Assembly: GCA_029310945.1 (NCBI GenBank)
Contig: JARJFC010000005.1
Span: forward strand, 1-64,000
Direction: 5' to 3'
Length of the DNA stretch: 64,000 nucleotides
Source: Leptospira sp. 96542
GTDB taxonomy: Bacteria; Spirochaetota; Leptospiria; Leptospirales; Leptospiraceae
A program made the position numbers and the translations under genes. The notes below the pieces were generated by a model. The model saw only the letters and a list, made by a program, of their open reading frames with translations, ran no database searches and had not been told where the DNA came from. Shown piece after piece: positions 19,114 to 28,666 of this stretch. Each line of letters opens with the position of its first letter. Position 1 is the first letter of the stretch.

Positions 19114-19214
19114 TCACGAGTAACTTGGACGGAAAAGTTAAACTTTTCCTTAGCCAAAATCCCAATCGGAAAAAAACGTAGAAAAACTTCCGATCTGGTC
19201 ATTTGGAATTTTTT

Positions 19215-19242
19215 AATTGCACTAAATCCATTTACTGCAATT
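19215..19242 (+). promoter_or_regulatory. 28-bp near-perfect palindrome upstream of fic
   Basis: AATTGCA, C, TAAAT, CC, ATTTA, C, TGCAATT reads as a palindrome with 12 of 13 positions paired, ending 31 bp before the fic GTG. It has no T-run, so it is more operator-like than terminator-like. The Fic protein has a C-terminal winged-helix segment that could bind it; that link is inferred. Confidence 0.55.
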
Positions 19243-19273
19243 ATGGGAATCCTTATTTGCAGGTAATTCCCAA

Positions 19274-20413
19274 GTGAAAACGATCCCCATCACCCAATTT
19301 GTTTCTGGGACCTACGTCCAAAGATTCCAATACAAAAGTTTTGAACCAGAGCCAGTGGATTGCCAATGGGTTTTGGACGACCCAGAAATCGTCATGTTAC
19401 TCAGCGAATCTACACTTAGACTTGGGGAACTCAATGCCTTCTCTCAATTGATCCCAGATGTTGACTTCTTTATCAAAATGCATGTGTTAAAAGAAGGAAC
19501 CAAAAGTAGCCGAATCGAGGGCACTCAGACAAATTTTGACGAAGCGGTCCAAAAAGAAGAATTCATTTCACCTGAAAAAAGGGATGATTGGGTGGAAGTG
19601 CAAAACTATGTCCAAGCAATGAATCAAGCGATTGTTGATTTAAAAACTTTGCCCCTTAGCAATCGACTCTTAAAACAAACACATAAAACCCTCATGCAAG
19701 GTGTCAGAGGAAAACAAAAACTTCCAGGACAATTTCGAGTGAGTCAAAACTGGATTGGTGGAAGCAGTTTAGCAGATGCTAGTTTTATACCCCCTCACCA
19801 TGACGGTTTGGAAAATGCAATGTCCGATCTTGAAAAATTCCTGAATAATGATCTCACTCCTGTCCCTCATTTGATTAAAGTCGGCATCGCCCACTATCAA
19901 TTTGAAACCATTCACCCTTTCTTAGATGGAAATGGAAGGATAGGAAGGCTTCTCATCACACTCTTTTTGGTAAGCCATGAGCTTCTGTTTAAACCCACTC
20001 TTTATTTGTCTGATTTTTTTGAAAAGAATCGGAATAGTTATTATGACAATTTAACTAGAGTCAGAACACAAAATGATTTAAAGCAGTGGCTTAAGTTTTT
20101 TTTGGAAGGCGTTCGAGTCACTTCACTTGGTTCCATTCAGACTTTTAAATCCATCATTCAACTTAGAGAGCAAACAGATTTCAAATTGGCGACTCTCGGA
20201 AAAAAACAATCTCTCGCAAAAGAGTTAGTCAAACTATTGTATTCAAATCCTATTTTAGATTCGAGTGATGTCGCAAGAGAACTACAAATCAATCCTTCGA
20301 CAGCGAAACGGCTCTTAGATGATTTTCTATCCTTGCATATTCTAAAGGAAACTACTGGTTTTAAGAGAAACCGTATTTTTGCGTTTGACGACTATTTGAC
20401 GCTATTTAGATAA
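19274..20413 (+). CDS. Fic family protein (class II, with winged-helix C-terminus)
   Basis: Fic enzymes transfer AMP or another nucleotide moiety from a nucleotide donor to a target protein. Residues about 210-225 carry the catalytic motif HPFLDGNGRIGR intact. The N-terminal Fic_N segment holds the inhibitory helix motif SSRIEGT (about 78-84), whose Glu blocks the active site in class II Fic proteins. The C-terminal ~80 residues (SSDVARELQINPSTAKRLLD) form a winged-helix HTH. Start is a GTG with AGG about 10 nt upstream. It lies 13 bp before hsdR and may be co-transcribed with it. Confidence 0.9.
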   Translation: MKTIPITQFVSGTYVQRFQYKSFEPEPVDCQWVLDDPEIVMLLSESTLRLGELNAFSQLIPDVDFFIKMHVLKEGTKSSRIEGTQTNFDEAVQKEEFISPEKRDDWVEVQNYVQAMNQAIVDLKTLPLSNRLLKQTHKTLMQGVRGKQKLPGQFRVSQNWIGGSSLADASFIPPHHDGLENAMSDLEKFLNNDLTPVPHLIKVGIAHYQFETIHPFLDGNGRIGRLLITLFLVSHELLFKPTLYLSDFFEKNRNSYYDNLTRVRTQNDLKQWLKFFLEGVRVTSLGSIQTFKSIIQLREQTDFKLATLGKKQSLAKELVKLLYSNPILDSSDVARELQINPSTAKRLLDDFLSLHILKETTGFKRNRIFAFDDYLTLFR

Positions 20414-20426
20414 TTGTAAAAGAAGA

Positions 20427-23400
20427 ATGAAAATCGGCGATATCGAAAGAGCTACTCAGAAACGAGTCATCGAACTCTTTAAAAAAGACTTGGACTATGA
20501 TTATTTAGGCGATTGGCGGGACCAACCAAACAAAAATATTGTCCCGAACCTACTCGCCAATTTTCTTGCCAAACAAGGTGTATCCGATTCAAAAATCGCC
20601 CGCACCATAGACCTTTTCCACCAAACAAATAACCAATACGGAAAATCCCTTTACGAACGCAATAAGGAAGTCTATTCCCTATTGCGTTACGGCATTCCTG
20701 TAAAAGAGTCTGCGAGTGAAAATGCGGAAACCATACAACTTATCGATTGGGACCATCCTGAAAAGAATCAGTTTGGAATTGCTGAAGAAGTAACCGTCTT
20801 CGGCAAATCGGAAAAACGACCTGATTTGGTATTATATGTCAATGGAATTGCTCTTGCCGTTTTAGAATTGAAGAAGGCAACAACATCTGTTTCCGAAGGG
20901 ATCCGACAAAACATTCGTAACCAAAGTAAGGATGCTATAGAGGACTTTTTTACGACGATCCAATTTGTTTTTGCAGGAAATGATACAGAAGGTCTTAGAT
21001 ACGGGACAATCGGAACGACAGAAAAGTTCTTCCTCAATTGGAAAGAAGATATCGAAGACAACTCCCAAAATCTTTTAGACAAATACCTATTAAAACTTTG
21101 CAACAAAGAACGATTTCTCGAAATCATCTACGACTTTGTTTTGTTCGACGGTGGAATCAAAAAACTCCCTCGATACCACCAATACTTTGGAATCAAGTCT
21201 GCTAAAGGATTTGTCCAAAGAAAAGAAAGTGGGATCATTTGGCATACCCAAGGGAGCGGAAAATCTCTTGTGATGGTGATCCTTGCTCGGTGGATCCTAG
21301 AAAACAATCCGAATGCAAGAGTAGCCGTCATCACCGACCGAGATGAATTAGACACCCAAATCAAAAAAGTATTCGATCAATCTGGTGAGAAAATTTACCG
21401 GACAACAAGTGGAAAAGATCTGATTGGGCAACTTTCAATGGCTACTCCTCGATTGCTTTGTTCTCTCATCCATAAATTTGGTAAAAACAATGTGGATGAC
21501 TTCGATGCTTACTTAGAAAGCATAAAGAAGAATCCTCCCAGGACACAAGGGGAAATCTTTCTCTTCATTGATGAGGCACATCGAACCCAATCAGGAAAAC
21601 TCCATAGGTTAATGAAAGCCATCCTTAAAGGAGCTACTTTCATCGGATTCACGGGAACCCCACTTCTCAGAAAAGACAAACAAACGTCAGAAGAAGTATT
21701 TGGACGTTATATACACCAATACCGATTCAATGAAGCCGTGCGGGATGAAGTGGTTTTGGATTTGATGTATGAAGCACGAGACATCGACCAAAGGCTAAGC
21801 AGTCCTGAAAAAGTGGACGAATGGTTCAATGCCAAAACCAAAGGTCTGAATGATTACCAAAGGAAAGAACTCAAGAAAAAATGGGGGACAATGCAAAAGG
21901 TTCTCAGTTCCAAATCCCGCATGGAAAAGATTGTATCCGACATCTTACTCGATTTTTCCAATCGTCCTGCCTTAAGCAGTCAATACGGCAATGCGATGTT
22001 AGTTGCAGGTAGCATCTATGAGGCATGCAAATACTATAAACTTTTTCAAGATACCAATCTTCGAGGTAGGTGTGCCGTCATCACTTCTTTTGCACCAAAA
22101 AAAGGAGACATCCGAACAGAGGATATTGGGGAAGGAACCGACACCGAAAAGGAATTTGTTTACAATACGTATAAAACAATGCTCGGTGATAAGGATGCAG
22201 AAAGATTCGAGGAAGATGTAAAAAAAGCCTTCATAGAAACACCTGCTCTAATGAAACTCATCATCGTCGTAGACAAACTCTTAACTGGCTTTGATGCACC
22301 CGCTTGCACCGTTCTCTATATCGATAAAAATATGCAAGACCATGGTCTCTTCCAAGCCATTTGCCGAGTGAATCGTTTGAATGGAGAAACAAAACCCTTT
22401 GGATACATCGTCGACTATAAAGACCTATTCAAAAAAGTTGAGAATGCAATTGAGGTGTATACCTCGGAACTTGAAAATGGAAATGGTGAAACCCTATCGA
22501 CGGACAATTCTATTATTGTCAAAGATAGACTCCTAACTGCACGGGAAAAGTTAATCGAAAACCTGGAAGCATTAGAAACGTTATGCGAAGCTGTTGCACC
22601 ACCGAAAGACCAACTCGACTACCAAAGATACTTCTGTGGGAACACCGAAAAACCTGAAGACATTGAAGACACGGAATTCTTAAGAATTAACCTTTATAAA
22701 CTTACGGCAACCTTTGTTCGTTCCTTTGCCAATATTGCAAATGAATTTGAGGAAGCGAAGTTTACTAAAAAGGAAGAGGCTTATTACAAGTCTAAATTCG
22801 AATTTTATGTCAACCTGCGGTTGACGATCAAAAAAGCTTCTGGAGATATCATAGATCTAAAATCTTATGAAGCGGATATGCGTCATTTGATTGACCATTA
22901 CATCCAAGCCGATGAATCCAAAATCATTTCTCTGTTTGAAAACCTTCCTCTTTTGGAACTCGTGGAGAGTTTGAGCAATTTAAAAGATGATAGTGCAAAC
23001 GCTCCAAGAAACCGAGAAGCCTCTGCCGAAACGATCGAAAACAATATCAGATCAAAAATCATCCGAGACCACCTACTTGACCCAGCATTCTATAATAAAA
23101 TGAGTGAACTCCTCCATGAAATCATCATGGAACGAAAAAAGGGAGCCACATCGTATGAAAATTACCTTAAGAGAGTCATGGAACTCGCAAGAAAAGTCAG
23201 CAAAGGAAACCAATCGGATGCTCCTTCCCAACTTAAAACCCAGGGTCAAGTGGCTCTGTACAACAATCTCAATCAAAACTTAGAGCTTGCCCTCAAACTT
23301 CACGATGCAATCAATTTCGATCGACCTGATGACTGGTATGGGAATCCCACTAAAGAAAATGTTTTAAAAAAGACGATTTATGATTTAATGGATAAGAACG

Positions 23401-23456
23401 TTGAAGAAGTAGAGAGAATCTTTAAAATCATTGCCGAACAACCAGAATACAGATAA
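20427..23456 (+). CDS. hsdR: Type I restriction-modification system, restriction subunit
   Basis: HsdR is the ATP-driven translocase and nuclease of the type I complex. At 1009 residues it has normal length. The nuclease core PD-ELK is at about 131-150 (RPDLVLYVNG...AVLELKK), Walker A at about 274-281 (TQGSGKSL), DEAH at about 382 (FIDEAHRTQSGK), helicase motif III near GFTGTPLL, and motif VI-like DHGLFQAICRVNRL. The C-terminal region should bind HsdM/HsdS. It follows fic and its end overlaps the YgjP-like gene by 26 bp. Confidence 0.95.
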   Translation: MKIGDIERATQKRVIELFKKDLDYDYLGDWRDQPNKNIVPNLLANFLAKQGVSDSKIARTIDLFHQTNNQYGKSLYERNKEVYSLLRYGIPVKESASENAETIQLIDWDHPEKNQFGIAEEVTVFGKSEKRPDLVLYVNGIALAVLELKKATTSVSEGIRQNIRNQSKDAIEDFFTTIQFVFAGNDTEGLRYGTIGTTEKFFLNWKEDIEDNSQNLLDKYLLKLCNKERFLEIIYDFVLFDGGIKKLPRYHQYFGIKSAKGFVQRKESGIIWHTQGSGKSLVMVILARWILENNPNARVAVITDRDELDTQIKKVFDQSGEKIYRTTSGKDLIGQLSMATPRLLCSLIHKFGKNNVDDFDAYLESIKKNPPRTQGEIFLFIDEAHRTQSGKLHRLMKAILKGATFIGFTGTPLLRKDKQTSEEVFGRYIHQYRFNEAVRDEVVLDLMYEARDIDQRLSSPEKVDEWFNAKTKGLNDYQRKELKKKWGTMQKVLSSKSRMEKIVSDILLDFSNRPALSSQYGNAMLVAGSIYEACKYYKLFQDTNLRGRCAVITSFAPKKGDIRTEDIGEGTDTEKEFVYNTYKTMLGDKDAERFEEDVKKAFIETPALMKLIIVVDKLLTGFDAPACTVLYIDKNMQDHGLFQAICRVNRLNGETKPFGYIVDYKDLFKKVENAIEVYTSELENGNGETLSTDNSIIVKDRLLTAREKLIENLEALETLCEAVAPPKDQLDYQRYFCGNTEKPEDIEDTEFLRINLYKLTATFVRSFANIANEFEEAKFTKKEEAYYKSKFEFYVNLRLTIKKASGDIIDLKSYEADMRHLIDHYIQADESKIISLFENLPLLELVESLSNLKDDSANAPRNREASAETIENNIRSKIIRDHLLDPAFYNKMSELLHEIIMERKKGATSYENYLKRVMELARKVSKGNQSDAPSQLKTQGQVALYNNLNQNLELALKLHDAINFDRPDDWYGNPTKENVLKKTIYDLMDKNVEEVERIFKIIAEQPEYR

Positions 23457-24162
23457 ATTTAAACTCCAAAACATTGAAATATCCGTAACTTTCAAGGATA
23501 TCAAAAACATCCACCTTTCCGTTTACCCACCTAACGGGAAGGTAGTGATTTCCGCACCACTCCGAATGCGAAAGGATATTGTCCGAGTTTATACAATTTC
23601 TAAACTCAGTTGGATCAAAAAACAAAGAGAAAAACTTCTAAAACAAGAAAGAGAAGCAAATCGAGAATTCTTAGACAAAGAATCCCATTACCTATTTGGA
23701 AAAAGATATTTACTCAAAATTTTAGAATCAAAAACTAAACCTTCGATACAAGTGAAAGCTTCTTCAATCATTTTATCTGTGTCAAAAGACACTTCTAAAC
23801 CCAAAATTAGAAAGCATTTTGATGAATGGTATAAATCAGAGCTTCAAATAAAAGCAGATAAAATAATGAATGTTGCCCAAAAGAAAATGGGTTTATCAAA
23901 CATAAAACTCGGAATCCGAAAAATGAAAACAAGATGGGGTTCCTATATCCCAGGCAAAAAGAAAGTTTGGCTGAATTCCGAACTTGCCAAGAAACCCATC
24001 GATTGTATCGAATATATCATCTACCATGAACTAACCCATGCATTTGAAAAAACGCATAGTAACAAGTTTAAATCCATACTATCCCACCACTTGCCCACAT
24101 GGAAAGAAATAAGAAAGAAGTTGAACCAGCTCCCAACGGCACATGTGGATTGGGAATATTAA
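23431..24162 (+). CDS. YgjP-like (DUF45) zinc metallopeptidase
   Basis: The C-terminal half contains the M48-like zinc motif HELTHAFEKTHSNKF (about 205-220) and the family phrase KMKTRWGSYIPGKK. The N-terminal half resembles YgjP (KNIHLSVYPPNGKVVISAP). The TTG start at 23431 overlaps hsdR by 26 bp; no clear Shine-Dalgarno site is seen, so re-initiation from hsdR is likely. DUF45 proteins very often sit next to hsdR, but their biochemical role there is not settled. Confidence 0.87.
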   Translation: MPNNQNTDKFKLQNIEISVTFKDIKNIHLSVYPPNGKVVISAPLRMRKDIVRVYTISKLSWIKKQREKLLKQEREANREFLDKESHYLFGKRYLLKILESKTKPSIQVKASSIILSVSKDTSKPKIRKHFDEWYKSELQIKADKIMNVAQKKMGLSNIKLGIRKMKTRWGSYIPGKKKVWLNSELAKKPIDCIEYIIYHELTHAFEKTHSNKFKSILSHHLPTWKEIRKKLNQLPTAHVDWEY

Positions 24163-24166
24163 AAGA

Positions 24167-24198
24167 TAAACTTAATTTTGTTATACGGGGATTCTGCT
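24167..24198 (+). repeat. 32-bp direct repeat, copy A (tRNA-Leu flank duplicate)
   Basis: Thirty-two identical bases to 24333-24364, starting 5 bp after the YgjP-like stop. After the exact block both copies continue with a diverged tRNA 3'-end-like stretch sharing GGGGGACTC. The offset is 166 bp. Probably an attachment-site or duplication remnant of the tRNA-Leu 3' end. Confidence 0.75.
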
Positions 24199-24332
24199 AA
24201 GGAGGGGGACTCTGACCTCGCCGCTTGCTTGGACTTCCTGTCCAAGCCACGCTCCCCGGCACGGCGTCGCTCGACGGAAACCTTCCGGGTTTCCTTCTCT
24301 CACCACTGTTCGAGTCAACTTTTTAGTCTTTT
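24199..24332. other. GC-rich triple-hairpin noncoding element
   Basis: The stretch is markedly GC-richer than its surroundings and contains consecutive inverted repeats: CTTGGAC/GTCCAAG with a 5-nt loop (24228-24246), CGTCG/CGACG (24265-24276), and GGAAACC/GGTTTCC with a 5-nt loop (24276-24294). Its left end carries GGGGGACTC, matching the T-arm 3' half of the nearby tRNA-Leu. No convincing coding frame runs through it. It could be a dispersed repeat element or a structured RNA. Confidence 0.55.
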
Positions 24333-24364
24333 TAAACTTAATTTTGTTATACGGGGATTCTGCT
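24333..24364 (+). repeat. 32-bp direct repeat, copy B (at tRNA-Leu 3' end)
   Basis: Second exact copy of the 24167-24198 sequence. Its last four bases are the first four (3'-terminal) bases of the minus-strand tRNA-Leu, so the repeat covers the tRNA end and 28 bp beyond it. Confidence 0.75.
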
Positions 24365-24442
24365 CGAAGGGGGACTCGAACCCCCACACCTTGCGGCACT
24401 ACCACCTCAAAGTAGCGTGTCTACCAATTCCACCATCCGAGC
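24361..24442 (-). tRNA. tRNA-Leu (anticodon GAG)
   Basis: A class II tRNA on the minus strand with acceptor GCTCGGA pairing TTCGAGC, D-loop GGAATTGGTAGACACGC, anticodon loop CTTTGAGGT (GAG), a long variable arm (GTAGTGCCGCAAGGTGT) and T-arm GGGTTCGAGTCCC. CCA is not encoded. The 3' end faces the restriction island, the side on which tRNA-targeting elements insert. Confidence 0.95.
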
Positions 24443-24543
24443 GGCGATGTTTCTGCCAGGATAGGAAGGTGTGTTCATTCGTCAAGGAGGAGAATTTTAT
24501 CTTGTCACCCTCGACTTAAAAATTGAGATTGATAGCGGCCACC

Positions 24544-25182
24544 ATGCAAGTCTCCGATCTCACCTTCCGACTCAAAGTTTTCATCATGGGTTTTTTATTC
24601 CCTTTATTCGTCCTTTTGGGGCTTCTCCTTTCTGCCCCATTTTGGCTTGTTTCCAAAGCGCCCTATCAAAAATCGGATCTGGCGGTTTTGGAGGTTGGTT
24701 CCTCATTTCCCACAAAAAAATATTTAAAATCTGTTGTTAACTTATCCCAGAAAGGGGATTTCAAAAAACTAATGCTTGTTGTACGGGAAGATAAAGCTGA
24801 AAACTTAATTTTGAGCCCGAAAGAAAAAAAGGAAAAAATACTTTCAACTCTCATAAATTTTGGATTCTCTAGCGAGAACTTACGTGCCATTGCCATTCCC
24901 TATTCCAAAATGGGTGACACAGAGGAAGCATCTAAAAACCTATTAAAAATAGCTGTTTCTGAAAATGTAAATTCAATCCTCCTCTTAACTCAGGAATTTG
25001 AATCCAAACGAATTTTAGGAATTTATAAAAAAACTTTAGCCAGTTTACCAGTAAAAGTTTCGGCACACGTGTTTCCTTCTCAGTTCACTCCATCCAATTG
25101 GTTTTTATCTGACGATGGATTGACCGAGGTTGGAATCGAATTTTTTCGGTATCTGTTTGCTTACATTAGGGGTATCCTATAA
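24544..25182 (+). CDS. YdcF/DUF218-like membrane-anchored protein
   Basis: A 212-residue protein with one N-terminal membrane helix ([18 protein letters not shown]) and a Rossmann-like soluble part resembling DUF218 ([51 protein letters not shown]). The usual conserved acidic and His residues of YdcF are weak, so the assignment is tentative. ATG 24544 was chosen over in-frame TTG codons upstream. Its TAA overlaps the lysS ATG (TAATG), so the two are translated together. Confidence 0.65.
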   Translation: MQVSDLTFRLKVFIMGFLFPLFVLLGLLLSAPFWLVSKAPYQKSDLAVLEVGSSFPTKKYLKSVVNLSQKGDFKKLMLVVREDKAENLILSPKEKKEKILSTLINFGFSSENLRAIAIPYSKMGDTEEASKNLLKIAVSENVNSILLLTQEFESKRILGIYKKTLASLPVKVSAHVFPSQFTPSNWFLSDDGLTEVGIEFFRYLFAYIRGIL

Positions 25183-26675
25183 TGGATGAAATCAAAGATT
25201 CAAACGAACTCATTGCTCAGCGCATTCAAAAAATCAAAGACCTAAAAGATAAAGGTATCAATCCCTACCCTTTGCGTTTTTTTCCCGATTCCCGTTCGCA
25301 ATCTCTCATACAATCGTTTGACCCTAACTCAGCCGAAAAAAAATCCTTTAAACTTGGGGGAAGGTTGCATGCAAAACGTGTAATGGGCAAGGCATCTTTT
25401 GCCCACCTAAAAGACTCCGAAGGACTCATCCAACTCTATGCAACGAGGGACGATTTAGGCGAAGAAAATTACTCTCTCTTCAAATCACTCGACTTAGGTG
25501 ATTGGATTGGTGTGGATGGTTGGTTATTCCAAACCCAAAAAGGTGAAACCACGCTACACATAACGAACGTTCAACTGCTTTCAAAATGCATTCGCCCTCT
25601 CCCCGTAGTAAAAGAAAAAGACGGTGTCGTCTACGATGCCTTTGCCGATGTGGAACAAAGATACCGTATGCGTTATGTGGATCTTGTGGTCAACGACCAA
25701 GTCCGCGAAACCTTCAAACTAAGATCAAAAATTGTTTCCGAAATAAGAAAATTTTTGACTAGTGAAGGTTTTTTAGAAGTAGAAACTCCAATGATGCAAT
25801 CCATCGCAGGAGGTGCAGCAGCGAGGCCCTTCATCACTCACCACAACACTTTGGATATGGATTTATTCTTACGCATTGCTCCTGAACTTTATCTCAAACG
25901 ACTCATTGTAGGGGGAATGGACAGGGTTTTCGAACTAAACAGAAATTTTCGCAATGAAGGTGTATCCACAAAACACAACCCAGAATTCACAATGATGGAA
26001 GCCTACATGGCATTCGGAGACATGGAAGCCATGCTCTCTCTCACCGAACGAATGGTAGTGCATGTGGCAAATGCCATTGGCAAAGGGCTTAAATTTGCTT
26101 ATGGTAAGGATATGATAGACATTACCCCTCCATGGAAACGGGTGAAATACATCGATATCATCGAGGAATATTCAGGTATCAATTTCAGCAAAATTTCAGA
26201 CCTGCAAGAGGCCATCCAAAAAGCAAAAGAAAAGGGTGTTGATTCTTCCGATTCTGTTTCCATTTGGAAGGTATGTGACGATGTGTTCAGTTCCCTCGTA
26301 GAACCACACCTCATCCAACCTATTTTCATCACTGATTTTCCGAAAGAATTGTCTCCCCTTGCCAAATCGGGCGAAGATGATCCGAAATATGTGGAACGGT
26401 TCGAACCATATGTAGCAGGCCGTGAAATCGGAAACGCCTTCACTGAGTTAAATGACCCTTTCGACCAAAAAGAACGGTTTGAAGAACAAGTGAAACAGAG
26501 GGAAGCAGGTGACGACGAAGCCTTTATGATGGATGAAGATTACATCCGAGCATTGGAATATGGTCTTCCACCAACAGGGGGGCTTGGCATTGGAATCGAC
26601 CGATTGGTGATGTTACTGACAGACTCTCATTCCATCCGAGACACCATCCTATTCCCACTCATGCGACCAGAGTGA
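25182..26675 (+). CDS. lysS: Lysyl-tRNA synthetase, class II
   Basis: It charges tRNA-Lys. Order: N-terminal helix with [11 protein letters not shown]-fold anticodon-binding domain ([20 protein letters not shown]); then class II motifs 1 ([19 protein letters not shown]), 2 ([20 protein letters not shown]) and 3 ([17 protein letters not shown]). The 497 residues are normal. It is coupled to the upstream YdcF-like gene by a TAATG overlap and followed by a strong terminator at 26756. Confidence 0.97.
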   Translation: MDEIKDSNELIAQRIQKIKDLKDKGINPYPLRFFPDSRSQSLIQSFDPNSAEKKSFKLGGRLHAKRVMGKASFAHLKDSEGLIQLYATRDDLGEENYSLFKSLDLGDWIGVDGWLFQTQKGETTLHITNVQLLSKCIRPLPVVKEKDGVVYDAFADVEQRYRMRYVDLVVNDQVRETFKLRSKIVSEIRKFLTSEGFLEVETPMMQSIAGGAAARPFITHHNTLDMDLFLRIAPELYLKRLIVGGMDRVFELNRNFRNEGVSTKHNPEFTMMEAYMAFGDMEAMLSLTERMVVHVANAIGKGLKFAYGKDMIDITPPWKRVKYIDIIEEYSGINFSKISDLQEAIQKAKEKGVDSSDSVSIWKVCDDVFSSLVEPHLIQPIFITDFPKELSPLAKSGEDDPKYVERFEPYVAGREIGNAFTELNDPFDQKERFEEQVKQREAGDDEAFMMDEDYIRALEYGLPPTGGLGIGIDRLVMLLTDSHSIRDTILFPLMRPE

Positions 26676-26755
26676 TTGATGGGCAAACGAGACGGTTTCC
26701 TAAAAATGAGGGAAACATATCCAAATCAAACTTAAATCAAAGCACAATCCAATAC

Positions 26756-26788
26756 AAAATACCGGACAAAATGTCCGGTATTTTTTTT
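26756..26788 (+). terminator. Intrinsic terminator after lysS
   Basis: AAAATACCGGACA (26756-26768) pairs perfectly with TGTCCGGTATTTT (26772-26784) around an AAA loop, followed by more T's. The A-run on the left side could also serve the convergent lipoprotein gene ending at 26812. Confidence 0.88.
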
Positions 26789-26811
26789 TAAAGCAAATGA
26801 TTTCGCATAAT

Positions 26812-27354
26812 TTACTTTTTGATGATATTGAGTTTGGGGTTGGATTCGATGGCGCGGAAGAGTTTTGTCAAATTGGATTGTAAGGAAGCAACTCTCGAGG
26901 CATTCAAATTATAATTCAGTGTTTCTTTTCTATTCGTATAACTGATGATAATTTGTTTACTTTCATTGATTTTGGGAATAATTTCAGCTGAAACCGCTGA
27001 AGTAACAACAATTGTATCAGAATAATCGGTATTTGTTTTTTTCAAATTGTACCAACTATCCCCAAGCTTCATAGAAACTCCCAGTGGAAGGTCTACGTCA
27101 AAATTTCCAATTTCATACAATAAGAAGTATTGGATCTGGCCAGTTGCATTGTCTTTTTCAGCACGAAAATAAACACAAGGCCTGCGGTCAAAAAATACAA
27201 AACTGCGGAGGCAAACCTCGTCAGAAATAACAGATTGTTGGTCAAGCACTGGCTCAGGAACCACTTGGAATGTTTTGGAACTCGAACAGGATACAACAAA
27301 GAGTACAAGAGCCAAAACGAAGAAAAAACGGGAGAATCGTGAAAACCTTTCCAT
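26812..27354 (-). CDS. Putative lipoprotein of unknown function
   Basis: A 180-residue protein beginning MERFSRFSRFFFVLALVLFV with lipobox VVS-C23. The frame is open a further 104 codons upstream, but that extension overlaps serA and lacks exported-protein features, so ATG 27354 is the start. The mature part is beta-rich (CVYFRAEKDNATGQIQYFLL; VDLPLGVSMKLGDSWYNL) with an acidic-neutral composition. I do not recognise the family. It is divergent from serA with 57 bp between the starts. Confidence 0.8.
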   Translation of the reverse strand: MERFSRFSRFFFVLALVLFVVSCSSSKTFQVVPEPVLDQQSVISDEVCLRSFVFFDRRPCVYFRAEKDNATGQIQYFLLYEIGNFDVDLPLGVSMKLGDSWYNLKKTNTDYSDTIVVTSAVSAEIIPKINESKQIIISYTNRKETLNYNLNASRVASLQSNLTKLFRAIESNPKLNIIKK

Positions 27355-27411
27355 AATATCCTCAATCTTTTTGGAGGTGCAAGGTTTCGCAAAGAAAAAA
27401 ATCCTGTTCCT

Positions 27412-28635
27412 ATGGTATCTTATCCTAAAGGCAAAATCAAAGTTCTTCTCCTCGAAAACATCCATAAGGATGCTTATGAACTCTTCCAAAAAGATGGTTT
27501 TGACGTGACCCTCGTTAAAGATGCGATGGAAGAAGCAGAACTCATAGAAAAAATTGCAAACGTCCACGTTTTGGGCATTCGCAGTAAAACCAATGTCACA
27601 AATGCAGCACTCGAACATGCAAAAAAACTCATGACCATTGGGTGTTTTTGCATCGGTACAAACCAAGTAGAACTGGAATCAGCAGAAAAAAAAGGAATCC
27701 CTGTTTTCAATGCACCTTATAGCAATACAAGGTCTGTCGCCGAACTGGTCATTGCCGAAATTATCATGCTTGCGCGGAAAGCAACTGATCAATCCAGAGA
27801 TGTGCACTTAGGAAAGTGGAATAAAATTGCCAAAGGTTGTTTTGAAGTCAGGGGCAAAACCTTAGGCATCATTGGTTATGGCCATATTGGAACACAAGTC
27901 TCAGTTTTGGCAGAATCAATGGGCATGAAGGTTATTTTTTATGATGTGATCTCCAAACTGCCGTTAGGAAATGCATCCGCTGTTTCTAGTTATGAAGATT
28001 TATTAAAACAATCTGACTTTATCACCTTCCATGTTCCAGAAACCGACGAAACTAAAAATTTATTTAGAAAAGAACACCTATCACTCATTAAGGATAATTC
28101 TTATTTACTCAATCTATCTCGTGGTAAGGTCATTGAAATTGGTGCACTCGTAGAAGGGATCAAATCTGGAAAAATTGCAGGTGCGGGGATTGATGTATTT
28201 CCTGAAGAACCAAAATCTAATGACGATCCATTTGTGAGTGCATTGCAAGGATTACCAAATCTTATCCTCACTCCACATATCGGTGGTTCAACGGAAGAAG
28301 CCCAAAAGAACATCGGCACAGAAGTGGCAGAAAAATTATTAAAATTTATGAACAATGGTTCTACTACTTTTTCCGTCAATTTTCCAAACATTGAATTAGG
28401 CAATTTAAAAGCAGGATATCACCGAATTTTAAATATCCACCAAAACCAACCAGGGTTTTTACGAGATATCAACTCCATCATTTCAGAAATGGGCGGAAAT
28501 ATTTTGACTCAAAATCTAAGCACATCTACAAATATTGGCTATCTATCAATGGAAATTGACAAAAACTTAGGTGATGAATTGAAAGATAAAATCAAAAACC
28601 ACAAACACTCATTGAAAACAAGGATCCTCTATTAG
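27412..28635 (+). CDS. serA: D-3-phosphoglycerate dehydrogenase
   Basis: SerA oxidises 3-phosphoglycerate as the first step of serine synthesis. It has substrate-domain sequence LEHAKKLMTIGCFCIGTNQV, the NAD fold GKTLGIIGYGHIGTQVSVLA, catalytic Arg in LSRGKVIEIGALV, Glu-His pair in FPEEPKS...LTPHIGGST, and a C-terminal ACT domain (FLRDINSIISEMGGNILTQ) for serine feedback. At 407 residues it is the short E. coli type. The divergent lipoprotein shares its promoter region. Confidence 0.95.
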   Translation: MVSYPKGKIKVLLLENIHKDAYELFQKDGFDVTLVKDAMEEAELIEKIANVHVLGIRSKTNVTNAALEHAKKLMTIGCFCIGTNQVELESAEKKGIPVFNAPYSNTRSVAELVIAEIIMLARKATDQSRDVHLGKWNKIAKGCFEVRGKTLGIIGYGHIGTQVSVLAESMGMKVIFYDVISKLPLGNASAVSSYEDLLKQSDFITFHVPETDETKNLFRKEHLSLIKDNSYLLNLSRGKVIEIGALVEGIKSGKIAGAGIDVFPEEPKSNDDPFVSALQGLPNLILTPHIGGSTEEAQKNIGTEVAEKLLKFMNNGSTTFSVNFPNIELGNLKAGYHRILNIHQNQPGFLRDINSIISEMGGNILTQNLSTSTNIGYLSMEIDKNLGDELKDKIKNHKHSLKTRILY

Positions 28636-28666
28636 AAAATTAGGAACTATAGGATACTAAATAGGG

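Noticed and set aside
19131..19149. GGAAAAG/CTTTTCC hairpin after the GIY-YIG gene as a terminator
   Set aside because: The stem is AT-rich and no T-run follows it.
10712..24162. Transposase, integrase or IS element bounding the R-M island
   Set aside because: All frames were read; none shows a DDE, tyrosine or serine recombinase motif, and no terminal inverted repeats were found.
24178..24519. Plus-strand reading frame across the repeat, hairpins and tRNA-Leu
   Set aside because: It reads antisense through the tRNA and through noncoding repeats, with no coherent protein pattern.
27355..27666. N-terminal extension of the lipoprotein at 26812
   Set aside because: It would overlap serA and bury the clear lipoprotein signal peptide that begins at 27354.
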